Below are positions 1 through 9,041 of a DNA stretch of 64,000 nt, one piece after another; within the stretch, counting starts at the first letter, position 1; the number at the start of each line of letters is the position of its first letter. Below the pieces are notes generated by a model, which worked only from the letters and a program-made list of their open reading frames with translations, ran no database searches and was not told the DNA's origin. The DNA comes from JAYFQE01 sp034927345 (GTDB lineage: Bacteria; Bacillota; Clostridia; Saccharofermentanales; UBA5734), in NCBI GenBank assembly GCA_034927345.1, contig JAYFQE010000002.1, forward strand, positions 124,001-188,000, in the 5' to 3' direction. The translations under genes were made by a program, and so were the position numbers.

Positions 1-1686
1 TTGATGGCGTTCGGCTTTGATCCGGATTTATCAAGCTGGAGCCCCTATCACGGCGCCTTTTACGCCGTTCTGGAATCCCTGGCTAAGATTACCGCGCTGG
101 GCGGCGACGCTGCCCGGGCCCGCCTGACGTTCCAGGAATATTTTGAACGCATGACCGGTGAAAACAGCTGGGGCAAGCCGCTTTCCGCCTTGCTGGGCGC
201 TTTCCGCGCCCAGATGGACTGTGCTGTTCCGGCTATCGGCGGCAAGGATAGCATGTCCGGCTCGTTTATGGATTTGCAGGTGCCGCCGACATTAGTTTCA
301 TTTGCCGTTCAGGTCGGCCGGGCCGGTCAGATCGTTTCGGCGGCGTTTCGGAAGCCGGACCAAGTGGTCTGGCTGCTGCCGGTGCCGCTGGATCCCGGCA
401 ATGCCGCCGGCCGTTTGCCTGATGCAAAATTATTCATGACTAATCTGGCAAAGGTGCATGCCTTGTCCGATCGGGGTCTGGTCCAGGCGGCCGCGACCGT
501 CAAGCAATCCGGCGTCGCTGTAGCTTGCGCCAAAATGTGTTTTGGCAACCGTCTCGGTTTCATTTTTAATGAGGCCGCCATACCTCTGCTTTTTGCCCCG
601 CAGCCGGCTGCGCTTTTGTTGGCCTTTGATGCCGCGGACGCGGCGCCGGTTGAAGCGGATCTTCTTGGCGCCGGCGCTTGCCTAATAGGCAGAACTTCTG
701 CCGAATCCTTTTTCCAGGCCGGAGCGGACCGTTTAACTTGTCAGGAAGCTTTATCGGTCTGGCAAAAGCCTCTTGAACGCGTTTTTCCCACCCGGGCTGA
801 TCTCAGCCAGCCGGTGCCTGTTTTACCCTTCATGGCCAAACAAGCGGAGGAACCGGTCAAACCGCATTCGACCCATCGTTCTGTGCGGCCTCGCGTTTTT
901 ATCCCGGTTTTCCCAGGCACCAATTGCGAATTCGACACAGCCCGTGCTTTCAGCCGGGCAGGGGCGGATCCGGATGTTTTGATCATTCGCAATCTGACTT
1001 CATCCGCAATCCGTGAAACCTTGGCCGAGATGGAAAAGCGGATTGCCAAAGCGCAGATCGTCATGCTACCAGGCGGTTTCAGCGGCGGCGACGAACCGGA
1101 AGGCTCCGGCAAATTCATCGCAGCTGCATTCCGCAATCCGGGTGTGGCGGAACAGGTACAGATCCTCATGGAGCAAAGAGACGGCCTGATCCTCGGCATC
1201 TGCAACGGTTTCCAGGCTCTGATCAAATTAGGTTTGCTGCCGTTTGGCCGGATTGAAGACCTGACGCCGGACAGCCCGACGCTAACCTTTAACCGGATTG
1301 GCCGCCATGTTTCCCGTTATGTCACCACGCGGATTCTGTCCAACCGGTCGCCCTGGCTGCAATTCACCAATACCGGCGAATTGCATCAGATTCCGGTATC
1401 GCATGGCGAAGGCCGGTTTGTCGCTTCGCCGGAGCTGATCGCCAGACTGGCTGAGCAAGGACAAATCGCCACCCAATATGTTGATCCGACAGGACGCGCC
1501 AGCGGCCTGACTCTTTGGAATCCCAACGGTTCGATGGCCGCGCTGGAAGGTCTGACCAGCCCGGACGGCCGCATTTTCGGCAAGATGGGCCATTCCGAAC
1601 GTTCCGGGCCTTTACTGGCGAAGAACATCCCCGGCTGTAAAGATCAAAAACTTTTCGAAGCAGGCGTTGCCTACTTCCATTTCTAA
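1..1686 (+). CDS. purL: Phosphoribosylformylglycinamidine synthase, single-chain PurL/PurQ type (C-terminal part)
   Basis: The reading frame is open from base 1, so the 5' part of the gene lies outside the window. The visible 561 residues hold the end of the PurL synthetase region (PAIGGKDSMSG near residue 80) and, after a linker around residues 270-298, a complete class I glutamine amidotransferase domain. The nucleophile is in GICNGFQAL (Cys about residue 401), and HGEGRF and the terminal GHSER follow. The enzyme converts FGAR to FGAM with glutamine and ATP in purine synthesis. Fusion of synthetase and glutaminase in one chain is known from proteobacteria and many clostridia, whereas Bacillus uses separate PurS/Q/L. 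No other pur gene is visible; the gene is followed by an unrelated lipoprotein gene. Confidence 0.95.
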   Translation: MMAFGFDPDLSSWSPYHGAFYAVLESLAKITALGGDAARARLTFQEYFERMTGENSWGKPLSALLGAFRAQMDCAVPAIGGKDSMSGSFMDLQVPPTLVSFAVQVGRAGQIVSAAFRKPDQVVWLLPVPLDPGNAAGRLPDAKLFMTNLAKVHALSDRGLVQAAATVKQSGVAVACAKMCFGNRLGFIFNEAAIPLLFAPQPAALLLAFDAADAAPVEADLLGAGACLIGRTSAESFFQAGADRLTCQEALSVWQKPLERVFPTRADLSQPVPVLPFMAKQAEEPVKPHSTHRSVRPRVFIPVFPGTNCEFDTARAFSRAGADPDVLIIRNLTSSAIRETLAEMEKRIAKAQIVMLPGGFSGGDEPEGSGKFIAAAFRNPGVAEQVQILMEQRDGLILGICNGFQALIKLGLLPFGRIEDLTPDSPTLTFNRIGRHVSRYVTTRILSNRSPWLQFTNTGELHQIPVSHGEGRFVASPELIARLAEQGQIATQYVDPTGRASGLTLWNPNGSMAALEGLTSPDGRIFGKMGHSERSGPLLAKNIPGCKDQKLFEAGVAYFHF

Positions 1687-1788
1687 GCGCCGAATCAGAT
1701 CCGGCCGCCATTTTTTGTCGGATTTTGTCGTCGGATAGCTGCTGCATCACCGCTCCATCTTCTTTATGCTGATGGGGAGGTGATGTTT

Positions 1789-2508
1789 ATGTTATGCACG
1801 AATATCCGCTGCTATAAGAATCATGCTGAAAAACCGGGCCGTTTGCCGTTGTGCTCCGATTTTATTTTCACGTTGATCTTGTTGATTTGTTTCCTGACTG
1901 CCGGCTGCCAAAAAACCGGCAGCCTAATAGCCGGAACCGCTGAACCTGCCGGAACAAGCGCGGCAGTCAAGGAATTCAATAAAAACGTGATGACAGAACG
2001 AACGGACGTCATAATCAGTTATCGGCGAGCAACCGCCAAATTGTCGCATACCGGTGATAGAAGCGGTGAAAAGGCCTATTCTCCGGCAGCGGAGCCCTTT
2101 GGATTACAAGTTGGGATCGTGGGGTCTATCGGCTATTTTGCCGGGCAAACCAATGATTTGGGCCAAAAAATGCCTGCGGATCCGCATCGTTTTTTAGCTC
2201 GGGAAAAGCTGCGGATCTATCTGGATTTTACCAGTCCGCCGCAGATGATCAGGATGAGATTTGCATCACAGGAATATAATCTGGCCGGTGTGGAAGGGCA
2301 GACCCATTACGAAACTTATCTTCATATTCCGGAATTGCCGTCAACGTTATCTTGGACAGACAAAAGACTGGCGCCGCCTATGACGCTGCAGGTGACGGCT
2401 GTCGATAAAAACAACCCGCCAAATCAAATTGATGCGGTTATCGATGATATTGAACTGACAGGATCTGTTTATGATATCGTTCACGCGCAGATTGCCGACC
2501 CGGCTTAA
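1789..2508 (+). CDS. Predicted lipoprotein of unknown function
   Basis: I do not recognise the family. The N-terminus has a basic stretch, a hydrophobic segment and a lipobox ending LTAGC, so the mature protein probably starts with a lipidated Cys about 40 residues in and sits on the outer face of the membrane. The rest (about 200 residues) is soluble-looking, with no repeats or obvious catalytic motif. A GGGGAGG ribosome site ends at 1780. It fits the ATG at 1789 (8-base gap) better than the ATG at 1783 or the GTG at 1780, so I start at 1789. It ends 20 bases before the convergent stop of the DUF5305 gene. Confidence 0.7.
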   Translation: MLCTNIRCYKNHAEKPGRLPLCSDFIFTLILLICFLTAGCQKTGSLIAGTAEPAGTSAAVKEFNKNVMTERTDVIISYRRATAKLSHTGDRSGEKAYSPAAEPFGLQVGIVGSIGYFAGQTNDLGQKMPADPHRFLAREKLRIYLDFTSPPQMIRMRFASQEYNLAGVEGQTHYETYLHIPELPSTLSWTDKRLAPPMTLQVTAVDKNNPPNQIDAVIDDIELTGSVYDIVHAQIADPA

Positions 2509-2528
2509 TGCCGGTTAAAATTCTGTGA

Positions 2529-3821
2529 TTAACGAACATGTTCCATTTGATATCTCAGATTGGCCAGTAAAATCTCAGGACTGGCGTCTGCATCCGGCTG
2601 CGACGGCGTTTCGTCAGCTTCGGGAAGCACCGGAATCGCTTCTGCCGGTTCCGCAGAGGCGCCTGGATCAACCTTTGTCTCATCTTTGGCATGGAGCGCT
2701 TCCGGATGCTCCGTATAGGCGTAGCAGTAGTTATTTTCGCCGTAATAAACATAAAAGTAGGCGACCGGGAAGGCAGCCATCCGGTCTATATAACAAAAAA
2801 TCGGATGCTTCAGCTTTTTAGCGGTACGAACCATAGCCCGGAAATTTGTGGCGGCAATACACCACTCCGGTTCCCAGGCTTTATCGCCGATCAACATCAG
2901 GCGGCCGCGGGCTTGCCGCAGCATCCGGCGCAGGTTCTTCTTGAAATGATCTTTCGGCCGGCTGCGCGTGGTTGTCAGCAAGACGACCAGGGAGAGCAGG
3001 CACAAAGCCGCCGCGCCGGCGAAGAAAGGCAGGGGAATGGCTTTTAAAGACAATTGATAACGCAGCACCTGACGGATCGGCTGGAAACCTCCGGCCGGCG
3101 TAATCAACTGGCGGGTAATTTGAAACTGTGGCTGGTTGACGGGGATGATCAAGGTCGGCGAACCTGTAAAAACAACCGGCCCGGTAGATAATTGGGCGAT
3201 AACCTGAACTTTGAGCGTGACAGCCAGATCATAGGTGACGGCGACAGAACTCTGACCGGCAAAGAGATCGGCCAGCGCGCGGTATTCGTCCATATCAAGT
3301 TGTATTGTGCGGGACAGCTGCCAATCTTGTCCGTTCTTTATCTGCTCGCTTTGCGCAGGCAGAACAGAAACCGGCTTTTCAAGCAAAACAGTCGCCGGAT
3401 TAGCGGCGTCGCGGACGCGGACAACAGCATCGATCTGATACGAAGCATCCAGATCGGCCGGCCGGTCGATCTGCAGACGGTAAGTAAATGTTGGTTTAAC
3501 AGCCTGGGTCAGATCGTCGAGATAAACCTGATCCATGCCCAGGGTTTCCTGTTTACTGAACGGGTTATCTTTCAAATAGACAAGATAATCGATAGCGCTG
3601 GAAGAATCAGCGCGCAAAACATTTGTGTTATAGGAAAAAGCGATCGGCCGCCAGGCAGTATAACCGGCAAATAAAGACGCCGTCAGCAGTATAGAAAGGA
3701 TCAGAATCAACAGACGGCGGGGTATCCTGTGCATGCCGTAGCGCTTCAAATGGCTGCGATGCGAGCTGGCCGCTTTCTTCGTCTGGTTTGGTATCAAGGC
3801 GGTCCTGGCGTTTTGTTTCAT
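2529..3821 (-). CDS. DUF5305-like membrane protein
   Basis: The predicted protein has 430 residues: a basic N-terminus, one membrane segment (about residues 35-55), an extracytoplasmic domain of about 210 residues rich in beta-type sequence, a second membrane segment near residue 265 (FFAGAAALCLLSLVVLL), and a cytoplasmic tail. The layout and the N-terminal LLTASLFAGYTAW-type segment resemble DUF5305 proteins of archaea and clostridia, whose function is unknown. The ATG at 3821 has a GGAGG eight bases upstream; an in-frame TTG five codons earlier overlaps that site and is unlikely. It is transcribed alone, divergent from the YabE-like gene. Confidence 0.65.
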   Translation of the reverse strand: MKQNARTALIPNQTKKAASSHRSHLKRYGMHRIPRRLLILILSILLTASLFAGYTAWRPIAFSYNTNVLRADSSSAIDYLVYLKDNPFSKQETLGMDQVYLDDLTQAVKPTFTYRLQIDRPADLDASYQIDAVVRVRDAANPATVLLEKPVSVLPAQSEQIKNGQDWQLSRTIQLDMDEYRALADLFAGQSSVAVTYDLAVTLKVQVIAQLSTGPVVFTGSPTLIIPVNQPQFQITRQLITPAGGFQPIRQVLRYQLSLKAIPLPFFAGAAALCLLSLVVLLTTTRSRPKDHFKKNLRRMLRQARGRLMLIGDKAWEPEWCIAATNFRAMVRTAKKLKHPIFCYIDRMAAFPVAYFYVYYGENNYCYAYTEHPEALHAKDETKVDPGASAEPAEAIPVLPEADETPSQPDADASPEILLANLRYQMEHVR

Positions 3822-3870
3822 CAGTCGATCCTCCAAAATCCGGGCAGTCTGGTAAGATATGAACAGACTG

Positions 3871-3899
3871 ATTATGACAATGATATTACAAATTGTATC
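3871..3899 (-). promoter_or_regulatory. Candidate extended -10 promoter for the DUF5305 gene
   Basis: On the minus strand the sequence GATACA, 17 bases, CATAAT is preceded at the -10 by TGT, giving an extended -10 (TGTCATAAT, 3871-3879). Predicted transcription starts about 45 bases before the ATG at 3821. The -35 is poor, so this is moderate evidence only. Confidence 0.4.
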
Positions 3900-4012
3900 A
3901 CGAAACCAGACCGGTAGCCAGCGCCATATCGTGAATCCGGGCTAAATATAAGGAAATATGAGGGAAAAACGCTTTTATTTTCATACATATATTACGAAAA
4001 AATGACCGGAAT

Positions 4013-4041
4013 TTGACAAGATCTGTGAACCCTTTTATAAT
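4013..4041 (+). promoter_or_regulatory. Consensus housekeeping promoter for the YabE-like gene and rsmA
   Basis: TTGACA (4013-4018) and TATAAT (4036-4041) are both perfect and separated by 17 bases. Transcription should start near 4048, exactly at an upstream in-frame ATG. That ATG would then have no ribosome site, which supports the downstream start at 4150 and a leader of about 100 bases. Confidence 0.85.
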
Positions 4042-4149
4042 TAGCCTATGAATTGGATAAATTCGCTCATCAGAATAACCAAAAAGACGGCAGATAAACT
4101 GGATTTGCAGCAACTGAAAGCAATGTTATTCACCAGACGTGAGGTGACC

Positions 4150-5373
4150 ATGAACAAGTGGTTTTTCCGCACCATCGGGCTGATCATTGTCGCAGCAATG
4201 GCCGCAGCAGTTTCCATTTTACCAGATAGCCAATTACTCCTGGCCGTTGATCAAACACGCATACCTGCCTATGTCGTGATCACATCGCCCGAGGGAACAA
4301 CAAATCAGATAACCTTTGCCGATACCCTGGTCAAAGCTGTCGATGAAGCCGGTATTGCTTTAGGCGAATACGACTTGCTCAGCCTGCCCGATGAAACGGC
4401 TCTCGAACCGGGGCACGAATACGCTGTAACGATCACGCGGCGCAGCCGTGTGACACTGACCTGGAGCGGTTTTGAACTGGATACCAGCAGCGAAGTGATT
4501 TCCATGGGCGATCTGATGTCCCGTTCCGGCTTCAGTGATCTGGACTTAAGCGACGGCAGCCGCATCGAACAGAATAAAACCGATTCTGCGGTCGTTGACG
4601 GCGGCGAGATTGCCTATGTCAATGTCGATAAAAAAGAAGTCCGCACCTATGAAACCATCCCGTTCAGCACAGTTTATATCGACGACGCTACGCTGTACGA
4701 AGGTAAAACGGCTGTAAAGACAGAAGGGCAGAACGGCCAAAGAGCGTTGGTTTTTGAAGAAACTTATGAGAACGGCGTCTTTATTAGTTCGGTTCAGGTG
4801 AGAACAGAGATTATTACCGAGCCGGTTCAACAGGTGATTCGAAAGGGAACGAAAAAGAAGATTGTTATCGCGGCCATCAATGCCCGAACCGCAAACAGCA
4901 AGGTTGTCAGCAGTTTCAACAAAATCAAGGATCTGTTGATTAAGAACGGGAACGCCAATTACCAGGCCTTTGCCGACAATGGCAACGGAACCATTACCGT
5001 TGATGGAAGAACATTCGAGTACATCGAAGTGAAAAAGCGAACGATTACCATGTATGACGGTTTAGAGTGTTGTCTGCAGAAAGGCTGTCACACGCCGGCG
5101 ATCAATCACAACACCGCCAGCGGCATATCGGCTCAGCGGGGTCTGGTGGCAACTTATGGCTACCGTGAAAATGGAAAAGTGATCGGCACAGCGCTGCCTT
5201 TGGGCGCCACGATTTTTATCGAGGGTTACGGCCTGGCGGTTGTGGCCGATGTCCATGGCGTCAGCAGTAATCCCAACCTGATCGATGCCTGTTATGACGC
5301 GGGAGAAATCAACAGCGGCGCCGTAACCTGGGGTAAACGCTATAAACGTGTTTATATCCTTTCACTTCCTTAA
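4150..5373 (+). CDS. YabE-like cell-wall protein with DUF348, G5 and degenerate 3D domain
   Basis: The start is the ATG at 4150, with GAGGTG just upstream; the frame is open back to 4048 but that ATG coincides with the predicted transcription start. The 407-residue protein has an N-terminal signal/anchor, DUF348-type repeats, a G5 domain around residues 200-250 (ENGVFISSVQV, then EPVQQVIRKGT), and a C-terminal 3D-like domain (GTALPLGATIFIEGYG). Family members (YabE/Rpf-Sps-like) act on peptidoglycan outside the cell. Of the three aspartates that name the 3D domain, the second (VVADVHG) and third (LIDACYD) are present, but the first position reads VIGTALP, so activity is doubtful. Location directly before rsmA matches Bacillus (yabE-rnmV-ksgA), with rnmV missing here. 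Confidence 0.85.
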   Translation: MNKWFFRTIGLIIVAAMAAAVSILPDSQLLLAVDQTRIPAYVVITSPEGTTNQITFADTLVKAVDEAGIALGEYDLLSLPDETALEPGHEYAVTITRRSRVTLTWSGFELDTSSEVISMGDLMSRSGFSDLDLSDGSRIEQNKTDSAVVDGGEIAYVNVDKKEVRTYETIPFSTVYIDDATLYEGKTAVKTEGQNGQRALVFEETYENGVFISSVQVRTEIITEPVQQVIRKGTKKKIVIAAINARTANSKVVSSFNKIKDLLIKNGNANYQAFADNGNGTITVDGRTFEYIEVKKRTITMYDGLECCLQKGCHTPAINHNTASGISAQRGLVATYGYRENGKVIGTALPLGATIFIEGYGLAVVADVHGVSSNPNLIDACYDAGEINSGAVTWGKRYKRVYILSLP

Positions 5374-5394
5374 AGAAACGAGACTGCAACAATA

Positions 5395-6243
5395 ATGGAT
5401 AAAATGACAGTACAGGCTTTATGCGCCCGTTTTCAAATTAAGCCTTCCCATACGCTGGGCCAAAATTTTTTAACAGACAGCCGGGTGATCGAACAAATCA
5501 TTAAAGCCGCCGATATCAGCAAGGATGATCTGGTTCTGGAGATCGGTCCTGGCTTGGGCGCGCTTACACATGACCTGGCCCGGCAGGCGGGACGGGTCAT
5601 AGCCATTGAACTGGACCGGTCGCTGATCATCCCGCTGCAGGACATTCTGGCCGAATTCACCGATACCTGCCAGGTGATCCAGGGCGACGCCCTGCAGGCT
5701 GATTTCGCTGCTTTAACTGTTGAATGGCCGGAAAAAATTAAAGTCATTGCCAATCTCCCATACTACATCACAACGCCGCTCATTGAAAAAGTGCTGCGGG
5801 AGTTGCCCGGCAGCCATCAGTTGATTTTTATGCTGCAGAAAGAGGCGGTTGAGCGTCTGCTCGCTTCACCGGGGACGAAAAGCTATAGCCCGCTGGCTAT
5901 ACTGGCCGCCAGTTTTGGCCAGGCCAAAAAAATTGCCGATGTTCCGGCTGCCTCGTTTTATCCTCAGCCGCATGTCGATTCCTGCGTTGTCAGTCTGGAT
6001 GCAACCGGGCAGCTGCCGATTGTCAATTGGAGTGAATATAACCGCTTTTTGAACGCTTGCTTCGGACAACGCCGGAAGACTTTAGCGAACAGTTTACGTA
6101 TAGCCGGTTATCCTGCAAATAGCTTGCAAAAATTACCGGGCATTTTAAGAACCATCGGCGCACCTGATGACGTTCGAGCGGAAAAACTCGACAAAAACCA
6201 GTTTTTCAACCTTTTTCAGCAAATTAAACAACAACAGAAGTAA
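5395..6243 (+). CDS. rsmA: 16S rRNA (adenine1518/1519-N6)-dimethyltransferase
   Basis: The 282-residue protein has the full KsgA/RsmA pattern: N-terminal HTLGQNFL, SAM-binding motif I EIGPGLGALT, the acidic motif II AIELD, QGDAL, and motif IV NLPYYITTP that positions the target adenine. It dimethylates two adjacent adenines in helix 45 of 16S rRNA late in 30S assembly. Length is normal for the family. It starts 21 bases after the YabE-like gene and probably shares its promoter. The ribosome site is weak; the ATG at 5404 (MTVQAL) is an alternative start. Confidence 0.97.
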   Translation: MDKMTVQALCARFQIKPSHTLGQNFLTDSRVIEQIIKAADISKDDLVLEIGPGLGALTHDLARQAGRVIAIELDRSLIIPLQDILAEFTDTCQVIQGDALQADFAALTVEWPEKIKVIANLPYYITTPLIEKVLRELPGSHQLIFMLQKEAVERLLASPGTKSYSPLAILAASFGQAKKIADVPAASFYPQPHVDSCVVSLDATGQLPIVNWSEYNRFLNACFGQRRKTLANSLRIAGYPANSLQKLPGILRTIGAPDDVRAEKLDKNQFFNLFQQIKQQQK

Positions 6244-6291
6244 ATATTACATGAATTTTCATATTGAATTGTTAAATTGCGGCTTCACAAG

Positions 6292-6319
6292 TTGACCAAT
6301 CCTGTGTTAAGATTATCTT
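6292..6319 (+). promoter_or_regulatory. Candidate promoter for pckG
   Basis: In the 194-base gap before pckG, TTGACC (6292-6297) is followed after 16 bases by TATCTT (6314-6319). A second perfect TTGACA lies at 6369-6374 but its best -10 (TATGAA, 19 bases on) is badly spaced. The rest of the gap is AT-rich with no recognisable leader RNA. Confidence 0.4.
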
Positions 6320-6437
6320 GGCACAATTTGGATCAACATTCATTTTGCTGTCACGACAAAATGCAAGATTGACATGTGAAACTTGCAAAATGCTATGAAA
6401 CCAAACCTCAACAGAGGCATGAAAGGAAGGTATCAAC

Positions 6438-8195
6438 ATGAAATGTACCAATCAAACCGTCAACAAATGGGTTGAGGAGATGGCCTCTCTGACCAAACCC
6501 GATCAGATTGTCTGGATCGACGGTTCTGAAACAGAAAGAAAAAATCTTGAGCAGCAGGCTTTTGCTACCGGAGAATTGATAGAACTGGATCAGGAAGCTT
6601 TACCTGGCTGCGTTTATCATCGGACAGCAGAAAACGATGTGGCGCGCGTCGAAAACCGGACCTTTATCTGCACGAGCAAAAAAGAAGACGCCGGCCCGAC
6701 CAATAACTGGATGGATCCTAAAGACGCTTACGCCATGCTGACCAAATTGTTCGACGGATCGATGAAAGGTCGGACCATGTATGTCATTCCCTATATCATG
6801 GGCCCTGCCGGATCTCCCTTATCTAAAATAGGCGTGGAGCTGACCGACAGCATTTATGTTGTTCTCAATATGCGGATTATGACCCGCATGGGCAATATCG
6901 CTCTCCGCCAGTTAGGCGATAGTGACGAATGGGTGCGTTGCCTCCATTCCAAAGCTCAAATTGATCCTGAAAAGCGCTATATTGTTCAGTTCCCGGAAGA
7001 TAACGCCATCTGGTCGGTCAACTCCGGCTACGGCGGCAATGTTCTTCTGGGCAAGAAGTGCTTTGCTCTGCGTATCGCCTCCTATCTGGCCAGAAAAGAA
7101 GGCTGGATGGCCGAACATATGCTGATCCTCGGCATCGAGAATGTTAAGACCGGTGAAACCCAGTATGTAACCGGCGCTTTCCCGAGCGCCTGCGGCAAAA
7201 CCAATCTGGCCATGCTGATTCCGCCGGCGTATGCTAAAGGCTATAAAGTTTATACGGTCGGCGACGACATAGCCTGGATGCGTCCCGGCAAGGACGGCCG
7301 CCTGTATGCGATCAATCCGGAAGCCGGTTTCTTTGGCGTTGCGCCCGGCACCAGCATGAAATCCAATCCGAATGCCTTGCTGAGCACCAAGAGCGGAACA
7401 ATCTTCACCAATGTCGCTCTGACCGACGATAAAAAAGTCTGGTGGGAAGGCATGGGCGTTCCTGCTCCGGCTCATATGACGGACTGGACCAATAAGGACT
7501 GGACTCCGAACAACGGCGTCAAAGCAGCTCATCCTAATTCCCGTTTTACTGCTCCGGCTAAAAACTGCCCCTGCATTTCTCCGAAATGGGAAGAGCCGAT
7601 GGGCGTGCCGATCTCTGCCATTTTGTTCGGCGGACGCCGCGCCCGCACCGCGCCGCTGGTATATCAGTCTTTCGATTGGGAACACGGCGTCTTTGTCGGA
7701 TCTACCATGGCTTCCGAAACCACAGCCGCCGCATCCGGCGCTGTTGGTGTTGTGCGCCGCGATCCGATGGCCATGCTGCCGTTCTGCGGCTACAACATGG
7801 GCGACTATTTCCAGCACTGGCTGGACATGGGCGCGAAAATCGATCACAAGCCGCTCATTTTCAATGTTAACTGGTTCCGCACCGACAGCCAGGGCCATTT
7901 CATCTGGCCGGGCTACGGCGACAATTTCCGCGTTTTGGAATGGATTCTCAAGCGCTGCAACAATCAGGTTGATGCCCGCAAAACGCCGATCGGTTACATC
8001 CCGTATGCCAAGGATATCAATCTGGAAGGTCTGGACGACTTTACCGAAAAAGATATCGAAGGCCTCCTGAGCATCGAAAAGGATGTATGGGAAGAAGAGA
8101 TTGCCGGCATGGAAACCCACTTTGCCAAATTTGACCGTTTGCCGGCTAAACTGAGCGAACAGCTGAGCGCTTTGAAAGCCCGTTTCGAAGCCTGA
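6438..8195 (+). CDS. pckG: Phosphoenolpyruvate carboxykinase (GTP)
   Basis: The 585-residue protein is a full-length GTP-type PEPCK. It carries the substrate motif MGPAGSPLSKIG, the kinase-1a P-loop with reactive Cys (FPSACGKTNLAML, about residues 249-261), the metal-binding GDDIAWM, and the nucleotide-pocket region NCPCISPKW...GVPISAILFGGRR. It interconverts oxaloacetate and PEP with GTP/GDP. In anaerobic clostridia it can run either for gluconeogenesis or for CO2 fixation toward oxaloacetate; the sequence does not show which. A good ribosome site (GAAAGGAAGG) precedes the ATG. It is monocistronic: own promoter region upstream and a strong terminator 30 bases after the stop. Confidence 0.97.
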   Translation: MKCTNQTVNKWVEEMASLTKPDQIVWIDGSETERKNLEQQAFATGELIELDQEALPGCVYHRTAENDVARVENRTFICTSKKEDAGPTNNWMDPKDAYAMLTKLFDGSMKGRTMYVIPYIMGPAGSPLSKIGVELTDSIYVVLNMRIMTRMGNIALRQLGDSDEWVRCLHSKAQIDPEKRYIVQFPEDNAIWSVNSGYGGNVLLGKKCFALRIASYLARKEGWMAEHMLILGIENVKTGETQYVTGAFPSACGKTNLAMLIPPAYAKGYKVYTVGDDIAWMRPGKDGRLYAINPEAGFFGVAPGTSMKSNPNALLSTKSGTIFTNVALTDDKKVWWEGMGVPAPAHMTDWTNKDWTPNNGVKAAHPNSRFTAPAKNCPCISPKWEEPMGVPISAILFGGRRARTAPLVYQSFDWEHGVFVGSTMASETTAAASGAVGVVRRDPMAMLPFCGYNMGDYFQHWLDMGAKIDHKPLIFNVNWFRTDSQGHFIWPGYGDNFRVLEWILKRCNNQVDARKTPIGYIPYAKDINLEGLDDFTEKDIEGLLSIEKDVWEEEIAGMETHFAKFDRLPAKLSEQLSALKARFEA

Positions 8196-8225
8196 TTTAG
8201 CTGATCATTCCTGATATCGAACGAG

Positions 8226-8270
8226 AGCCCGTTCATCCGGTTGAAAATGTGCCGGATGAACGGGCTTTTC
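8226..8270 (+). terminator. Rho-independent terminator after pckG
   Basis: AGCCCGTTCATCCGG (8226-8240) and CCGGATGAACGGGCT (8252-8266) form a perfect 15-bp stem with an 11-base loop, followed by TTTTC. It lies inside the 5' extension of the zapA reading frame, which shows that the extension is not coding. Confidence 0.93.
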
Positions 8271-8310
8271 CATATTTTTCTGATTCATCCGGCCGATGCC
8301 GACAATTCAT

Positions 8311-8339
8311 TTGCCGAAGTGATGAAACTGATTTATACT
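8311..8339 (+). promoter_or_regulatory. Candidate promoter for zapA and downstream genes
   Basis: TTGCCG (8311-8316), 17 bases, TATACT (8334-8339). It sits between the pckG terminator and the chosen zapA start, giving a leader of about 70 bases. Confidence 0.5.
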
Positions 8340-8414
8340 GATGAACAGAACCGGTGTGAACCGAATGACTGGCATCATGGCGCCGGATTGCATGCCGAAT
8401 CGAGGTGGATGTTT

Positions 8415-9041
8415 TTGTCTGATGAAATTAAAAAAATCAGTGTCAGGATCGGCGGCATGTCTTATCAGCTCGTTACAGCCGAAAACGATTTATATACAAG
8501 ACAGATAGCCGCTAAAGCCGATGAAATGATTCATCGGGTCCTGCAAAATAGTCCTCAGCTCAGCGTAAATATGTGTACGGTGCTGGCGCTGGTCAATGCC
8601 GTGGATGAGATGACCGGCCTTTATCAAAAGCTCAGTTCGATCGACGGCCAGAAAAACGAAACGGAAAAGCAGGCCGGTGAAGCCCGCAAAGAATTGATGC
8701 GGCTGCGTGAACAGAACTGGGAAATGAAGAAGGAGCTTTTGCGCCTGAATGATTTATGCAAAGAATACCAGGCTTTGATCAATAAATTGACTACGCCGGA
8801 AATCGCTGCCGATCAGACGGAACCAGCCGAAAACGAAATTACCCCGACTCCCATAGAGACAGCGGCCGCCGCGGCTGAAACCGCGCCGGAAACAACCGTG
8901 CCGGATACAACCGCGCCGGCAGAAAACCGGCCGGAAAATCCGCCGACGGTCAATCCGTCTTTGCGGCAAACCGATCTGGATGAATATCTGCGCGCCAATG
9001 GTTGGCCTCAGACTTTCGAGAATAGAAAACATGATTCTTAA
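8415..9041 (+). CDS. zapA: ZapA-like cell division protein with long acidic tail
   Basis: The first 75 residues match ZapA: ISVRIGGMSYQL, then a helix with AAKADEMIHRV and a region that would pair in the dimer (LALVNAVDEMTGLYQKL). ZapA binds and bundles FtsZ at the division ring. A charged coiled coil follows (about residues 85-125), then an Ala/Pro/Thr/Glu-rich tail, making the protein about 208 residues, roughly twice a minimal ZapA. The frame is open from 8241 but includes the pckG terminator. GAGGTGG (8402-8408) fits a TTG start at 8415 (MSDEIKKISV) better than the ATG at 8409, which it touches. The end overlaps the next gene. Confidence 0.8.
   Translation: MSDEIKKISVRIGGMSYQLVTAENDLYTRQIAAKADEMIHRVLQNSPQLSVNMCTVLALVNAVDEMTGLYQKLSSIDGQKNETEKQAGEARKELMRLREQNWEMKKELLRLNDLCKEYQALINKLTTPEIAADQTEPAENEITPTPIETAAAAAETAPETTVPDTTAPAENRPENPPTVNPSLRQTDLDEYLRANGWPQTFENRKHDS

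Noticed and set aside
1687..1788. Terminator after purL
   Set aside because: ATCCG and CGGAT can pair around a T-rich loop but the stem is short and the following T-run is weak; not convincing.
4048..4149. Upstream ATG and 34 extra codons for the YabE-like gene
   Set aside because: A perfect promoter at 4013-4041 puts the transcript start at about 4048, leaving this ATG without a ribosome site; the ATG at 4150 has GAGGTG and begins a proper signal sequence.
6912..8120. Long open frame (402 codons) on the minus strand opposite pckG
   Set aside because: It mirrors codon bias of a highly conserved gene; no ribosome site, no recognisable motif.
8241..8414. N-terminal extension of the zapA frame
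   Set aside because: It contains one arm of the pckG terminator and the zapA promoter candidate, and the encoded residues have no ZapA similarity.
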